Source: Desulforudis sp. (GTDB taxonomy: Bacteria > Bacillota > Desulfotomaculia > Desulfotomaculales > Desulforudaceae). From it: 47,047 nucleotides of DNA. Where the stretch lies: positions 1 through 47,047 of the forward strand of contig JAHRFU010000018.1 in the NCBI GenBank assembly GCA_019084485.1, read 5' to 3'. Shown in pieces: positions 25,423-33,889 of the stretch (the first letter of the stretch is position 1; each line of letters starts with the position of its first letter). A program made the position numbers and the translations under genes. The notes below the pieces were generated by a model. The model was not told the DNA's origin. It saw only the letters and a list, made by a program, of their open reading frames with translations, and did not search any database.

Positions 25423-25824
25423 CTAGAATCTCGCCTCCATCGCCCGGACGGGACAGGCTCTGGTACATAGCTGGCAGACGATACACTGCTCACCGTCGAA
25501 AACCACATTCATCTCCGGACGTTCAATGTACAACGCACCCGAGGGACATACTGCGGTACAAGCACCACAGCTGATACAGCGGTCGTGGTTACGCACGATT
25601 TCCTCGGTTAGAGGCTGAACCTGAACGCCGCAGGATCGGATGTACTCGATTCCCTGTTCATAGTTTGCCCCACTCAGCTCCATGATCAGGGTCCCTTCCT
25701 TGTGGGGATTGATATTAGCCTTGATGATGTTGACCACCAGGTCGTAGTCCTTGACCAGATAATAGATGAGCGGCTGGTCGGCAGATGTGGCCGGAAACCG
25801 CAGTACGATCTTTTTTGATTTCAT
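25423..25824 (-). CDS. NIL domain / 4Fe-4S ferredoxin
   Basis: A 133-residue protein. An N-terminal NIL domain (about 1-75), an ACT-like ligand-binding module also found on methionine transporters, is followed by a two-cluster ferredoxin (CISCGACTAVCPSG and CIVCQLCTRACPVRA). This is the partner of DUF39 proteins in anaerobic sulfide-to-homocysteine conversion, where it likely supplies electrons. It is separated from DUF39 by one base and from UPF0280 by three, so the three are one operon. Confidence 0.93.
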   Translation of the reverse strand: MKSKKIVLRFPATSADQPLIYYLVKDYDLVVNIIKANINPHKEGTLIMELSGANYEQGIEYIRSCGVQVQPLTEEIVRNHDRCISCGACTAVCPSGALYIERPEMNVVFDGEQCIVCQLCTRACPVRAMEARF

Positions 25825-25825
25825 T

Positions 25826-27043
25826 CTATTTCACCCCTGATGTGCCTTTGTCCGGCATTGGTTTCCCGACGACGCCGTCGGCCGGAGTTGGCAGTGTCTT
25901 AACCGGTACCGTAAGCTCAAATTTCCCGCCCTGGATCCAGTCCTTCAAAATCTCGGCGATCTCCTTGGCCTTGCTGTAGCTGGATAGCGGGGCCGACGGG
26001 ATCTCCTTGCCTTTGATGGTCACCCAACCGGATTTAAGCTCGGCATAGCTGAGCAGGCCGAGTGACTCCGGTTTGCGGTTCGGATAGGCGTCACTGTAGT
26101 CCACCACCGGAGCATAGAGGTCGGCATCGGATAGGGCCGCGTACCGAAGTACCTCTTCGTCCAGGATCGGGATTGGGATCCCGATTCCGACTACCATGGT
26201 GGCCCCGTATCCGATAAAGCTGGCCCCAAGCAGCCACTTCGGAGACATCCCCTTCAGGTCGCCCAGCACGGTCAGCGTTCCGCCAGCCGCCAGAATCGAG
26301 TTTTCGGCGGGTCCCGACTGTACCGAGGGGAAGTGCTGGGTGCCGTTCCAGGCAACGTACCCTTCGCCCCCGCCCAGGAAGATTTTTGTACCCACACCGA
26401 TGGTTCTAAAATGCGGATCCTTAAGGAGCGGGCTCAACTGGCCGCTGGTAGAGTAGTGAATGTTAGCCATATGGGGTTTCAGCATTCCCATATAGGTGTA
26501 TATGGTACGTGACCCGCAGTTCACCGCCACGTTGTAGTTCTGATAAGCATTTCGGGGATTGAACAGTACTGCTTCATTGAGCTGGTCCAGGGTGACTTCA
26601 GTCTCGATTTCGCGCCGCGGGTAGCAGTCCGTCCCGTAGCTCCACACCTTGAGCGTCACCGGCTTACCGGCCACCAGTTCGTGAATAACGTGCCCCCCGC
26701 CATACCGGAATTCACCCGGAAAGCTCGAGTTCAGTGGATCATCGTCTGGCAGGGCGGTGGCGCCTAGATAGGTGTCGACCGCGGCGATGCCGCCGTAGGC
26801 CGGAACGCCGTTTAGCCAAACCTTGTGGCCGCGGATCCGTGGGGCGCTATGACCGAAGTTCAGATACACGCCCGAAGAGCACATCGGACTAAATGTCCCG
26901 GTGGTGACCACATCGACCTTGCGGGCGGTCTCGGTAAGCCCTTCCGTTTTCACTAGTTGGATAACTTCCTCGGCGGTGACGACCACCGCCTTTCCTTGCC
27001 GAATCCGTTCGTTGATCTCGGCGTAGGTTTTCTGAACACCCAT
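25826..27043 (-). CDS. DUF39 (COG1900) homocysteine biosynthesis protein
   Basis: A 405-residue DUF39 protein. In methanogens this family, with the NIL-ferredoxin, puts sulfide sulfur onto an aspartate-semialdehyde-derived acceptor to make homocysteine (established knowledge). Conserved stretches include TGTFSPMCSSGVYLNFGH with the likely active cysteine, NCGSRTIYTYMG, and a glycine-rich GTKIFLGGGEGYVAW. The ATG at 27043 has GGAGGTGTT upstream. It is the first gene of the operon and stands behind a SAM-I riboswitch, which ties the enzyme to methionine supply. Confidence 0.94.
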   Translation of the reverse strand: MGVQKTYAEINERIRQGKAVVVTAEEVIQLVKTEGLTETARKVDVVTTGTFSPMCSSGVYLNFGHSAPRIRGHKVWLNGVPAYGGIAAVDTYLGATALPDDDPLNSSFPGEFRYGGGHVIHELVAGKPVTLKVWSYGTDCYPRREIETEVTLDQLNEAVLFNPRNAYQNYNVAVNCGSRTIYTYMGMLKPHMANIHYSTSGQLSPLLKDPHFRTIGVGTKIFLGGGEGYVAWNGTQHFPSVQSGPAENSILAAGGTLTVLGDLKGMSPKWLLGASFIGYGATMVVGIGIPIPILDEEVLRYAALSDADLYAPVVDYSDAYPNRKPESLGLLSYAELKSGWVTIKGKEIPSAPLSSYSKAKEIAEILKDWIQGGKFELTVPVKTLPTPADGVVGKPMPDKGTSGVK

Positions 27044-27079
27044 AACAACACCTCCATAGACTTGAGCTCCGGCGAGATC

Positions 27080-27111
27080 AAAAAGGCCTCTCCTATTGTA
27101 AAGAAGAGGCC
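27080..27111 (-). terminator. Riboswitch terminator
   Basis: Read on the minus strand: GGCCTCT-tctttacaatagg-AGAGGCC followed by TTTTT. An upstream AGAGGCC (plus 27125-27131) can pair instead with the first arm to form an antiterminator, and it overlaps the 3' arm of the aptamer P1 stem. Confidence 0.88.
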
Positions 27112-27128
27112 ACTTAGGTACAACGGCC

Positions 27129-27251
27129 TCTCTTATCTGCCAGAAGAACGATTTCTCCTCCTGCAGGACTTAGCACCACGGTCGGCACATAAGTGCCGAC
27201 TGGTTGCCGGGCTTCATCGGGCCAGTCCCTCCACCACTCTCGATAAGAGCT
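27129..27251 (-). promoter_or_regulatory. SAM-I riboswitch aptamer (S-box)
   Basis: On the minus strand the S-box core is nearly perfect: P1 arms GCTCTTATCG and CAGATAAGAGA, then GAGTGGTGGAGGGACTGG, CCCGATGAAGCCCGGCAACC, a P3 hairpin GTCGGCAC/GTGCCGAC, then GTGGTGCTAAGTCCTGC. With SAM bound, P1 forms and frees the terminator to stop transcription ahead of the DUF39 operon. Without SAM the antiterminator forms and the genes are made. Confidence 0.97.
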
Positions 27252-27275
27252 TGCAAGTCATATAAAATTGTTATC

Positions 27276-27304
27276 AGTCTAGCAGTAGAGATATGACGTG
27301 TCAA
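27276..27304 (-). promoter_or_regulatory. Sigma-A promoter of the SAM-riboswitch operon
   Basis: Minus strand: TTGACA (27304-27299), 17-base spacer, TAGACT (27281-27276). Transcription would start near 27269, about 18 bases before the aptamer. Confidence 0.75.
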
Positions 27305-27381
27305 TACATTTCTCCGATTTCCGACTTTATTAATGATATTACTAGGCAATTTTCTGCGGCCTGCCCGCTCCTAAGGATTTC

Positions 27382-27411
27382 TTGACCATGCGCGGGAATT
27401 GTTTGTATAAT
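27382..27411 (+). promoter_or_regulatory. Sigma-A promoter of alaS
   Basis: TTGACC at 27382-27387, an 18-base spacer and a perfect TATAAT at 27406-27411. The 75-base leader contains a hairpin GGGGTTC-gctg-GAACCCC (27447-27464) of unknown use. No T-box is seen. Confidence 0.75.
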
Positions 27412-27492
27412 CTAATGTCGTAAAGTATAATAAATGACGTAATTCGGGGGTTCGCTGGAACCCCTTCAATAATGGGGAGCTGACAAAATCTG

Positions 27493-30129
27493 ATGCGGGG
27501 AAGCGATTTAAGAAAACTGTTTCTCGATTATTTTGTTACCAAGGGACATAAGATTCTGCCGAGTGCGTCGCTAATTCCCGCACAGGATCTCAGTATCCTG
27601 TGGACGGCGGCTGGGATGGTACCGTTTAAACCCTTCTTCACGGGTGCAGCCACGCCTGAACACCGGCGGGCGACCACCTGCCAGAAATGCCTGCGTACCC
27701 CGGATATCGAGATGGTTGGGCGAACGGCCCGCCATCATACGTTTTTTGAAATGCTCGGAAACTTCTCCTTCGGAGATTACTTTAAGAATGAAGCGATCGG
27801 TTGGGCCTGGGAGTTCGTTACAGAGAAGCTGGGGCTCGATCCGGTGAGGCTCTGGATCTCAGTCTACACTGATGACGACGAGGCTTATGACATCTGGACG
27901 CAGACCGGGGTTGCCCCGGATCGCATCGTGCGCTTGGGCAAGGATACCAACTTTTGGGAGATCGGGGTCGGACCTTGTGGCCCATGCTCGGAGATTTACT
28001 ATGATCTAGGTCCGGAACGGAGTTGCGCGGATCCGGAGTGCAGAGTGGGCTGTGAATGCGACCGCTACCTGGAGATCTGGAACCTGGTCTTCATCCAGTT
28101 CTTCCGCAATGAAGAAGGGGAGTACAGCCCGCTTGAAAAGAAGGGCATCGATACGGGCATGGGTCTGGAGCGCGTAGCCGCGGTCCTGCAGGGTGTGGAA
28201 AGCAACTTTGACACCGACCTCTTCCAGGAAATCATTGACGCCACCGCCACAGTCCTAGGGGTGAGCTACGGCGCCGACCGGGACACGGATATCGCCCTGA
28301 AGGTGATCGCCGATCACGCTCGGGCCACAACCTTCGCCATCGGGGACGGGGCGCTTCCCTCGAACGAGGGGCGCGGCTACGTGGTGCGCCGCCTGCTGAG
28401 GCGGGCGATCCGCTACGGATTGCTGTTAGGTAAGGAAGAGCCGTTTTTGAGCGAGGTCAGTGAGGCTGTGATTCGCCAGATGGGTGATACCTATCCGAAC
28501 CTGGAGCAGCTCCACGATACCATCATTAAGATCGTTAAGACCGAGGAAGCCCGCTTCCGCCGGAGCTTGGTACAGGGTACGGAGATCCTCAACAGTCTGA
28601 TCAACGCTGCCCAGGCCAAGGGTGAGCCAAAGCTGAGCGGTCGTGACGCCTTCCGCTTGTACGACACCTTCGGTTTTCCTCTGGAACTGACGCGGGAAAT
28701 ATGCGATGAACACAACCTCGACATTGATGAACAAGAGTTTCAGCTGGCTATGCAGGAACAGCGTAAGCGGGCGCGGGAGGCCAGGCGGGAAACGGAATAT
28801 ATTAGCGAGCATGATGCCTTCTTCCTCGACCTGCGTGATGAACTTGGTGAAACCGTGTTCGTTGGTTATGAGGCGACACGGACGCAGGCTGTCGTCTTAG
28901 CGATTGTTGAGGACGGGCGGCACCTCCCACGGGCCGAAGCCGGGTCTGAAGTAGACATTGTGCTGAACGTGACCCCCTGTTATGCAGAAGCCGGAGGCCA
29001 AGTCAGTGACCGGGGCCGGATTACCGGTGAGGGTCTGCGGGCTAAGATCAGTCAGGTACAGAGTCCCGTTGAAAACCTGATTGTACACCGGGTGCTAATC
29101 GAGCAGGGAACGCTGACGGAATCAGCGGTTGTGGAAGTGGACATCGACACGGACCGGCGCATCGACACCTGCCGCAATCATACCGCTACCCACCTGTTGC
29201 ACAAGGCGTTGCGGACCGTACTCGGTGATCACGTCAATCAGGCCGGGTCGCTGGTTGCTCCGGAACGGCTACGCTTTGACCTTACCCATTTTCAGGCTGT
29301 GACTGCAGACGAACTGGACCGTGTGGAACGGCTGGTTAACAGTGTCATCCTGGATGCGCTTCCGGTGCAGGTGGAGAAGAGTTCCTACGATGAGGCGGTA
29401 AGTAGCGGGGTAACCGCCCTGTTTGGTGAGAAGTACGGGGATGAGGTTCGGGTAGTGCGGATCGGGGAATTCAGCGCCGAACTATGCGGCGGAACCCACC
29501 TTTCCAATACCGCTCAGGCCGGTATGTTGCACATCGTATCTGAAGCCAGTGTCGCTTCCGGAATCCGTCGTATTGAGGCGGTCACCGGGAGCCGGGCGTT
29601 GGAGATGCTCCGAGAGAACAACCGTCAGGTCGGTGAGCTGGCCAGGGTTCTCAAGGCGCCCCCGAGAGACGTCGTGTCCAAGGTGAAGGCCCTATTTGAG
29701 GACCTGCGTGAAGCAGACCGGGAGGTCGAGGCGCTTAAGGACCGGCTCCGGGCCACGGAAATCAAGGATCTCTTGGACCGGGCCGAAGACTATGACGGTG
29801 TCCGCCTACTCACGGCGCGCGTCCGGGCCGGTGATATTGCTGAAATGCGTGGCCTGATGGACCTGCTGCGGGATCACCTGGGCCCGTCGGTGATTGTTCT
29901 GGGGGCGATTACGGGCGACAAGGTCAGCCTCCTGGCTGCTGTCTCTAAGGATCTGATCCAACGCGGTTTGCACGCCGGGAATCTGGTCAAGGAAGCGGCA
30001 GGCGTGGTCGGAGGCGGCGGGGGCGGGCGTCCGGACTTAGCTCAGGCTGGCGGGAAAGACGCCTCTAAGCTGGATCAGGCGCTGGATAAAGCCCGCTTGA
30101 AGATTATCGACCAGTTTAGCAGGAATTAA
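27493..30129 (+). CDS. alaS: Alanyl-tRNA synthetase
   Basis: An 878-residue full-length AlaRS. It has a class II catalytic domain (1-450; RTARHHTFFEMLGNFSFGDY, GPCGPCSEIYYD), the editing domain with zinc-site residues H563 and H567 (NHTATHLLH) and C665/H669 (CGGTH), and the C-terminal DHHA1/C-Ala part with GGGGGGRPDLAQAGG. All catalytic and editing residues are in place. ATG 27493 has GGGGAG 13 bases upstream, a loose fit; the MRGSDLRKLFLDYF start matches the family. First gene of the alaS-ireB-ruvX group. Confidence 0.97.
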   Translation: MRGSDLRKLFLDYFVTKGHKILPSASLIPAQDLSILWTAAGMVPFKPFFTGAATPEHRRATTCQKCLRTPDIEMVGRTARHHTFFEMLGNFSFGDYFKNEAIGWAWEFVTEKLGLDPVRLWISVYTDDDEAYDIWTQTGVAPDRIVRLGKDTNFWEIGVGPCGPCSEIYYDLGPERSCADPECRVGCECDRYLEIWNLVFIQFFRNEEGEYSPLEKKGIDTGMGLERVAAVLQGVESNFDTDLFQEIIDATATVLGVSYGADRDTDIALKVIADHARATTFAIGDGALPSNEGRGYVVRRLLRRAIRYGLLLGKEEPFLSEVSEAVIRQMGDTYPNLEQLHDTIIKIVKTEEARFRRSLVQGTEILNSLINAAQAKGEPKLSGRDAFRLYDTFGFPLELTREICDEHNLDIDEQEFQLAMQEQRKRAREARRETEYISEHDAFFLDLRDELGETVFVGYEATRTQAVVLAIVEDGRHLPRAEAGSEVDIVLNVTPCYAEAGGQVSDRGRITGEGLRAKISQVQSPVENLIVHRVLIEQGTLTESAVVEVDIDTDRRIDTCRNHTATHLLHKALRTVLGDHVNQAGSLVAPERLRFDLTHFQAVTADELDRVERLVNSVILDALPVQVEKSSYDEAVSSGVTALFGEKYGDEVRVVRIGEFSAELCGGTHLSNTAQAGMLHIVSEASVASGIRRIEAVTGSRALEMLRENNRQVGELARVLKAPPRDVVSKVKALFEDLREADREVEALKDRLRATEIKDLLDRAEDYDGVRLLTARVRAGDIAEMRGLMDLLRDHLGPSVIVLGAITGDKVSLLAAVSKDLIQRGLHAGNLVKEAAGVVGGGGGGRPDLAQAGGKDASKLDQALDKARLKIIDQFSRN

Positions 30130-30241
30130 TTAGTTTTCCATATAATGTGTCAAAATTCCCTCCTTACCATAAGAGGAAAGGGAAACCACTACGGCGAATA
30201 AATCACCGGATCGGAGTTTTAAGGTAACGGGGGGTTTGAAG

Positions 30242-30517
30242 ATGGACCGCGATTTCTCCGAAGAAACGATGCGGTTTGAGCGTAAGCCGGATGATGACGA
30301 GGAGGCGCGGGAAGTCCTGTTCGCCGTTTACGATGCTCTGAAGGAAAAGGGTTATAATCCGATTAACCAGATGGTGGGTTACCTGCTTTCCGGGGATCCG
30401 GTATATATCACCGCGCACAAGAACGCCCGCAGTATAATGCGCCGCCTTGAGCGGGACGAACTCCTGGAGGAACTCCTGCGCAAGTACTTGGCCGATCACA
30501 GCCCTACCAGGAAGTAG
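30242..30517 (+). CDS. ireB: IreB-family regulatory phosphoprotein (DUF965)
   Basis: A 91-residue DUF965 protein. In Enterococcus, IreB is phosphorylated by the PASTA kinase IreK and limits cephalosporin tolerance; in other Firmicutes its role is little known. Hallmarks are the N-terminal [10 protein letters not shown] with the phosphorylatable threonine, [35 protein letters not shown] and the basic [21 protein letters not shown] 30242 is preceded by GGGGGG. The alaS-ireB-ruvX order is the classic Firmicute arrangement. The stop codon is inside a terminator hairpin. Confidence 0.95.
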   Translation: MDRDFSEETMRFERKPDDDEEAREVLFAVYDALKEKGYNPINQMVGYLLSGDPVYITAHKNARSIMRRLERDELLEELLRKYLADHSPTRK

Positions 30518-30527
30518 GGCTTTGTTT
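30500..30527 (+). terminator. Terminator overlapping the ireB stop codon
   Basis: AGCCCTAC-caggaa-GTAGGGCT forms a perfect 8-bp stem followed by TTGTTTG. The TAG stop lies in the 3' arm. It may reduce transcription into the downstream reductase and ruvX. Confidence 0.6.
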
Positions 30528-30542
30528 GTGGGGTTGAACCTT

Positions 30543-31490
30543 TTGAAGTACCGGATTCTAGGGAATACTGGATTAAGAGTCTCACGGTTGTGTTTTGGTT
30601 CACTGACGATCGGGCCCCTGCAGGCAGATCTTTCCCCTGCCGAGGGGGCTCGTATACTGAGCAGAGCTTTTGACCGAGGGGTCAACTTCGTCGACACCGC
30701 CGAATTGTACGGCAACTATCCGCATCTCGCCCGGGCCTTGGCTGGGCGCTCGGCAGAGATTGTCGTGGCCACGAAGTCTTACGCCTACGAGGCTCGGCAG
30801 GCTGAAGCCAGTCTTCACCGGGCGTTGGCGGAACTGAACCGGGATTACATTGATGTCTACCTGCTCCATGAACAGGAGTCAGAGGCTACGCTCCGCGGAC
30901 ACTGGGAAGCCCTGGAGTACCTGTTCCGGGCCAGGGAGATGGGCGTTGTACGTGCGGTTGGGGTTTCTACGCACCACGTAGCTGGGGTTCGGGCGGTGGC
31001 CGCAGTTCCGGAAATCGATATCATCCATCCCCTGTGGAATATACGTGGCTTCGGCATCGCTGACGGTACACCCGAAGAGATGATGGCCGCGATACGGGAA
31101 GCGCACCAGGCCGGGAAGGGCATCTACGCGATGAAGGCTCTAGGTGGCGGCCATCTGCTCGGAGAATGGGAAAACGCCATCCAGGCTGTGCTCAGCACCG
31201 ACGAGTTCGCCAGCGTTGCTGTCGGTATGCAGAGTACGCTGGAAGTAGAGTTCAACGTCCGCTTGTTCAGCGGAGACCGGGTTCCCGACGGGCTGCAGCA
31301 GATACTGGCCAGAAAGCCCAGACGCCTCCTTGTCGAAGACTGGTGTCACGGGTGCGGGGAGTGTGTGGCGGCCTGCCGAAACAAAGCGCTGTGCCTGATC
31401 GACGGTCGGGTCAGGGTGAACCCGGACCGGTGCCGGTTGTGCAGCTACTGCGCAGCCAGGTGCCCGGATTTTTGCATTAAGGTGATTTAA
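30543..31490 (+). CDS. Aldo/keto reductase with C-terminal 4Fe-4S ferredoxin domain
   Basis: A 315-residue oxidoreductase. The aldo/keto reductase TIM barrel (about 1-260) carries the catalytic set: D in NFVDTAELYGN, Y two turns on, K in VVATKSY, and H in VYLLHEQES. The C-terminal 50 residues hold two cluster motifs, CHGCGECVAAC and CRLCSYCAARC, as in the ferredoxin-like AKRs of anaerobes. The substrate is unknown. TTG 30543 (LKYRILGNTGL) is chosen from the family start, with GGGG about eight bases upstream; GTG 30528 is possible. It is inserted between ireB and ruvX, which are usually adjacent, and its stop abuts the ruvX start. Confidence 0.87.
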   Translation: MKYRILGNTGLRVSRLCFGSLTIGPLQADLSPAEGARILSRAFDRGVNFVDTAELYGNYPHLARALAGRSAEIVVATKSYAYEARQAEASLHRALAELNRDYIDVYLLHEQESEATLRGHWEALEYLFRAREMGVVRAVGVSTHHVAGVRAVAAVPEIDIIHPLWNIRGFGIADGTPEEMMAAIREAHQAGKGIYAMKALGGGHLLGEWENAIQAVLSTDEFASVAVGMQSTLEVEFNVRLFSGDRVPDGLQQILARKPRRLLVEDWCHGCGECVAACRNKALCLIDGRVRVNPDRCRLCSYCAARCPDFCIKVI

Positions 31491-31937
31491 TTGCGCTATA
31501 TGGGTCTGGATATCGGGGAGCGGCGCATCGGGGTGGCCATCAGTGATGAGTGTGGTTTTACGAGCCAGCCCTTGGGAGTGGTGCACCGTTCGAATTTACA
31601 AACCGAACTGGAGACAATCAAAAACCTGGTCGAACGCCACGACGTCAGTGCAGTAGTGGTCGGTCTGCCGCGGAACATGAATGGTACTCTGGGACCGCAA
31701 GCCGAGAAGGTTTTGCTCTATGTCGATGAACTGGTCCGGGTTTTGCCGATCCGGGTAGTGACCTGGGACGAGCGTTTAACTACGATGCAGGTGGAAAGAC
31801 TATTGATTAGTGCCGATGTACGGCGCAAACGGCGCAAGGAAGTCGTGGACAAACTAGCTGCTTCCTTGATCCTGGAAGGATACATGGCTTTCGAGAAGAG
31901 TAAGGCGCCACTTGACGACCGACCGGGATGCACATAG
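31491..31937 (+). CDS. ruvX: Holliday junction resolvase-like RuvX (YqgF)
   Basis: A 148-residue RNase H-fold protein of the YqgF family, thought to process Holliday junctions or pre-16S rRNA ends. Motifs: GLDIGERRIGVAISDE with the first catalytic aspartate, VVGLPRNMNGTLGPQ, VVTWDERLTT and the last acidic helix DKLAASLILEGYM. TTG 31491 starts directly after the reductase stop, with AAGGTGA five bases upstream; ATG 31500 would be too far from that site. Confidence 0.94.
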   Translation: MRYMGLDIGERRIGVAISDECGFTSQPLGVVHRSNLQTELETIKNLVERHDVSAVVVGLPRNMNGTLGPQAEKVLLYVDELVRVLPIRVVTWDERLTTMQVERLLISADVRRKRRKEVVDKLAASLILEGYMAFEKSKAPLDDRPGCT

Positions 31938-31968
31938 AATACTGTTATCTTGGCTAAGGAGTGACATT

Positions 31969-32229
31969 ATGGCAATAGAGAACGAGACCATCACGTTGGT
32001 CGACGAGGAAGGTGCCGAACATGATTTCGGTGTCCTCGACGTTTTGGAAGTAGAGGGTGACGAATACGCGATTCTGATCCCCATGGAAGAAGGAGAAGCT
32101 GGAGACGAGGTCGTCATCTTCAAGTTCTCCGAGGATGAGGAAGGCAACGAAGTCCTGGTTGACCTGGAGGATGACGAATGGGAACGCGTTGCTGACGCAT
32201 GGCAGGAAAAGGTCGGCAACGAGCATTAG
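31969..32229 (+). CDS. DUF1292 family protein (YrzB-like)
   Basis: An 86-residue, strongly acidic protein of the DUF1292 family, function unknown. Typical segments are ETITLVDEEGAEHDFGVLDV, EYAILIPMEE, EVVIFKFSEDEEGNE and the final WERVADAWQE. It usually follows ruvX in Firmicutes, as here. ATG 31969 has AAGGAG six bases upstream; the longer frame from 31912 overlaps ruvX and is rejected. Confidence 0.93.
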   Translation: MAIENETITLVDEEGAEHDFGVLDVLEVEGDEYAILIPMEEGEAGDEVVIFKFSEDEEGNEVLVDLEDDEWERVADAWQEKVGNEH

Positions 32230-32296
32230 ACGTTAGACTCTATGACCCTGTTCATCAGAACGGGGGACTCGGCATTTGCCCCGGGGAGGTTAGACG

Positions 32297-33745
32297 GTGC
32301 CCAGGCATAGACAGATATGGTTGGCAGTCGCTTTGTTGTTTGTCATATCGGCAGCGGGTGCCTTCGCTTTTTGGGGCACGGTATCCGCTGAAGCAAAGGA
32401 ACAAAGGGTGTTCCCCGGTGTTTCTGTGCACGGGGTTCCGTTGGGCGGTTTGGATCCGGACGGATGTCTGGAACGCCTCGCCGCGCTGGACCAACACCTC
32501 AGGGATACCAATATCACCTTACGCTTAAATGACCAAACCTGGCCGGTGCAGCTGGGGCAGCTGGGGGTTTCCCTAGACAGCCCTGCTATTGTTTCCCAAG
32601 CCTATCAAGTCGGTCGCGATGGGTTCGTCATTAATCAGTGGATAGAACGGCGGCGCGTTGAGCAGTACGGATCCAAGATCCCGCTCCAAATTAGCCTGTC
32701 TGAAGAACAGCTTCAACGGACTGTTTCCGAACTGGTTGGGGATGTGGTCAAACCGCCCAAGGACGCAGGCTTCACGATCACGGAACAAGACACGGTGGAA
32801 ATGGTCTCGGAAGAACCGGGCTATGTTGTAGATTATCACTCCTTGAAGGAAGCCCTGCTGACTCGCGTCAATCAATTCGGACATGTCACCATTAACGTTG
32901 AGTTGGATAAAGTTGCTCCCAACCATACTCTTGCTGAAGTGGAAGCCCTGCAGCTGAACGGACTGGTGTCCCGGTTTACCACGCGTTTCGATCCCTCTCT
33001 GGTGGATCGCTCTTATAACGTAGCCGTTTCTGCAAAAGCCTTGAGCAACTTGTTAATCACTCCGGGTGAGGTAGTGTCCTTCAATGAGATCGTGGGGCCG
33101 CGCAGCCAGGAAGCAGGCTACAGAAGTGCCCTAATTATCATTGAGAACGAGTTCCAGGAGGGTTTGGGCGGCGGCGTCTGTCAGGTGTCAACCACCCTCT
33201 ACAACACAGTCTTGCTGGCCAACCTGGAGATCGTCGAACGCAAGAATCATTCGCTCCCCGTGGCCTATGTACCCATCGGCCGGGATGCTACTGTAGTTTA
33301 CGAGGTAATCGATTTTAAGTTTCGGAACAACACCAATAGCTTTCTATACCTCAAAACGGAACTGGGCAACGGTACCCTGACTATGAAGCTGTTCGGCGAT
33401 GCACGGGATATGCCGAAGGTGGAAGTACGCAGCTGGGTTACCGAAACCCTTGAGCCACGAGTTGTTTACGAAGATGATGCCCTACTGGAAATCGGCGAGG
33501 AGATCATCAAGCAAAAAGGTGTCAAGGGTTACCGGGCCCGTGCCGAGCGCTGGGTTTGGCGTGACGGGGCGGTGGAGAAAACGGAACTCCCCCCAAGTTT
33601 CTATCACCCGCAGAACGAGGTCGTCGCAGTCGGTACCAAGGAAGCCCCCCCGACAGTCGTTGCTCCGTCGCCGGATACCCCCGTGATCATCCCGTCCGAA
33701 CTGATTGATGATCCGAGTCCGCCGGACGGAATACTGCCCTTCTAG
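32297..33745 (+). CDS. VanW family protein with G5-type C-terminus
   Basis: A 482-residue exported or membrane-anchored protein: N-terminal membrane segment (about 8-28), two peptidoglycan-binding-4 (YoaR-like) domains (about 40-230), a VanW domain (about 235-370, FNEIVGPRSQEAGYRSALII, GGGVCQVSTTLYNTVLLANL, ERKNHSLPVAYVP), then a G5-like domain (about 385-440) and a proline-rich tail. The function is unknown, probably at the cell wall. GTG 32297 follows GGGGAGGTTAGAC. It is followed by a terminator and then by mltG with its own promoter. Confidence 0.9.
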   Translation: MPRHRQIWLAVALLFVISAAGAFAFWGTVSAEAKEQRVFPGVSVHGVPLGGLDPDGCLERLAALDQHLRDTNITLRLNDQTWPVQLGQLGVSLDSPAIVSQAYQVGRDGFVINQWIERRRVEQYGSKIPLQISLSEEQLQRTVSELVGDVVKPPKDAGFTITEQDTVEMVSEEPGYVVDYHSLKEALLTRVNQFGHVTINVELDKVAPNHTLAEVEALQLNGLVSRFTTRFDPSLVDRSYNVAVSAKALSNLLITPGEVVSFNEIVGPRSQEAGYRSALIIIENEFQEGLGGGVCQVSTTLYNTVLLANLEIVERKNHSLPVAYVPIGRDATVVYEVIDFKFRNNTNSFLYLKTELGNGTLTMKLFGDARDMPKVEVRSWVTETLEPRVVYEDDALLEIGEEIIKQKGVKGYRARAERWVWRDGAVEKTELPPSFYHPQNEVVAVGTKEAPPTVVAPSPDTPVIIPSELIDDPSPPDGILPF

Positions 33746-33763
33746 TTGTTACGCGATTAAACG

Positions 33764-33787
33764 GCAGCCCTCTGGGGGCTGCTTTTG
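33764..33787 (+). terminator. Terminator after the VanW gene
   Basis: GCAGCCC-tctgg-GGGCTGC followed by TTTTG. It closes the alaS-to-VanW group. Confidence 0.7.
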
Positions 33788-33823
33788 CATGTCCCGGGGA
33801 TTTCGGTGGGGAGAAGATGGTTT

Positions 33824-33852
33824 TTTACATTATAGTCAACAGATGCTATAAT
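33824..33852 (+). promoter_or_regulatory. Sigma-A promoter of mltG
   Basis: TTTACA at 33824-33829, an exact 17-base spacer and TATAAT at 33847-33852, which puts the start of transcription near 33859, about 30 bases before the TTG start. Confidence 0.8.
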
Positions 33853-33889
33853 TCTTGCAGAAATTACATTAAGTTCGGAGATTTGACAA

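Noticed and set aside
27412-27492. T-box leader for alaS (and for hisS at 19289-19416)
   Set aside because: Both leaders are too short and lack the T-box sequence and specifier stem; alaS only shows a small hairpin.
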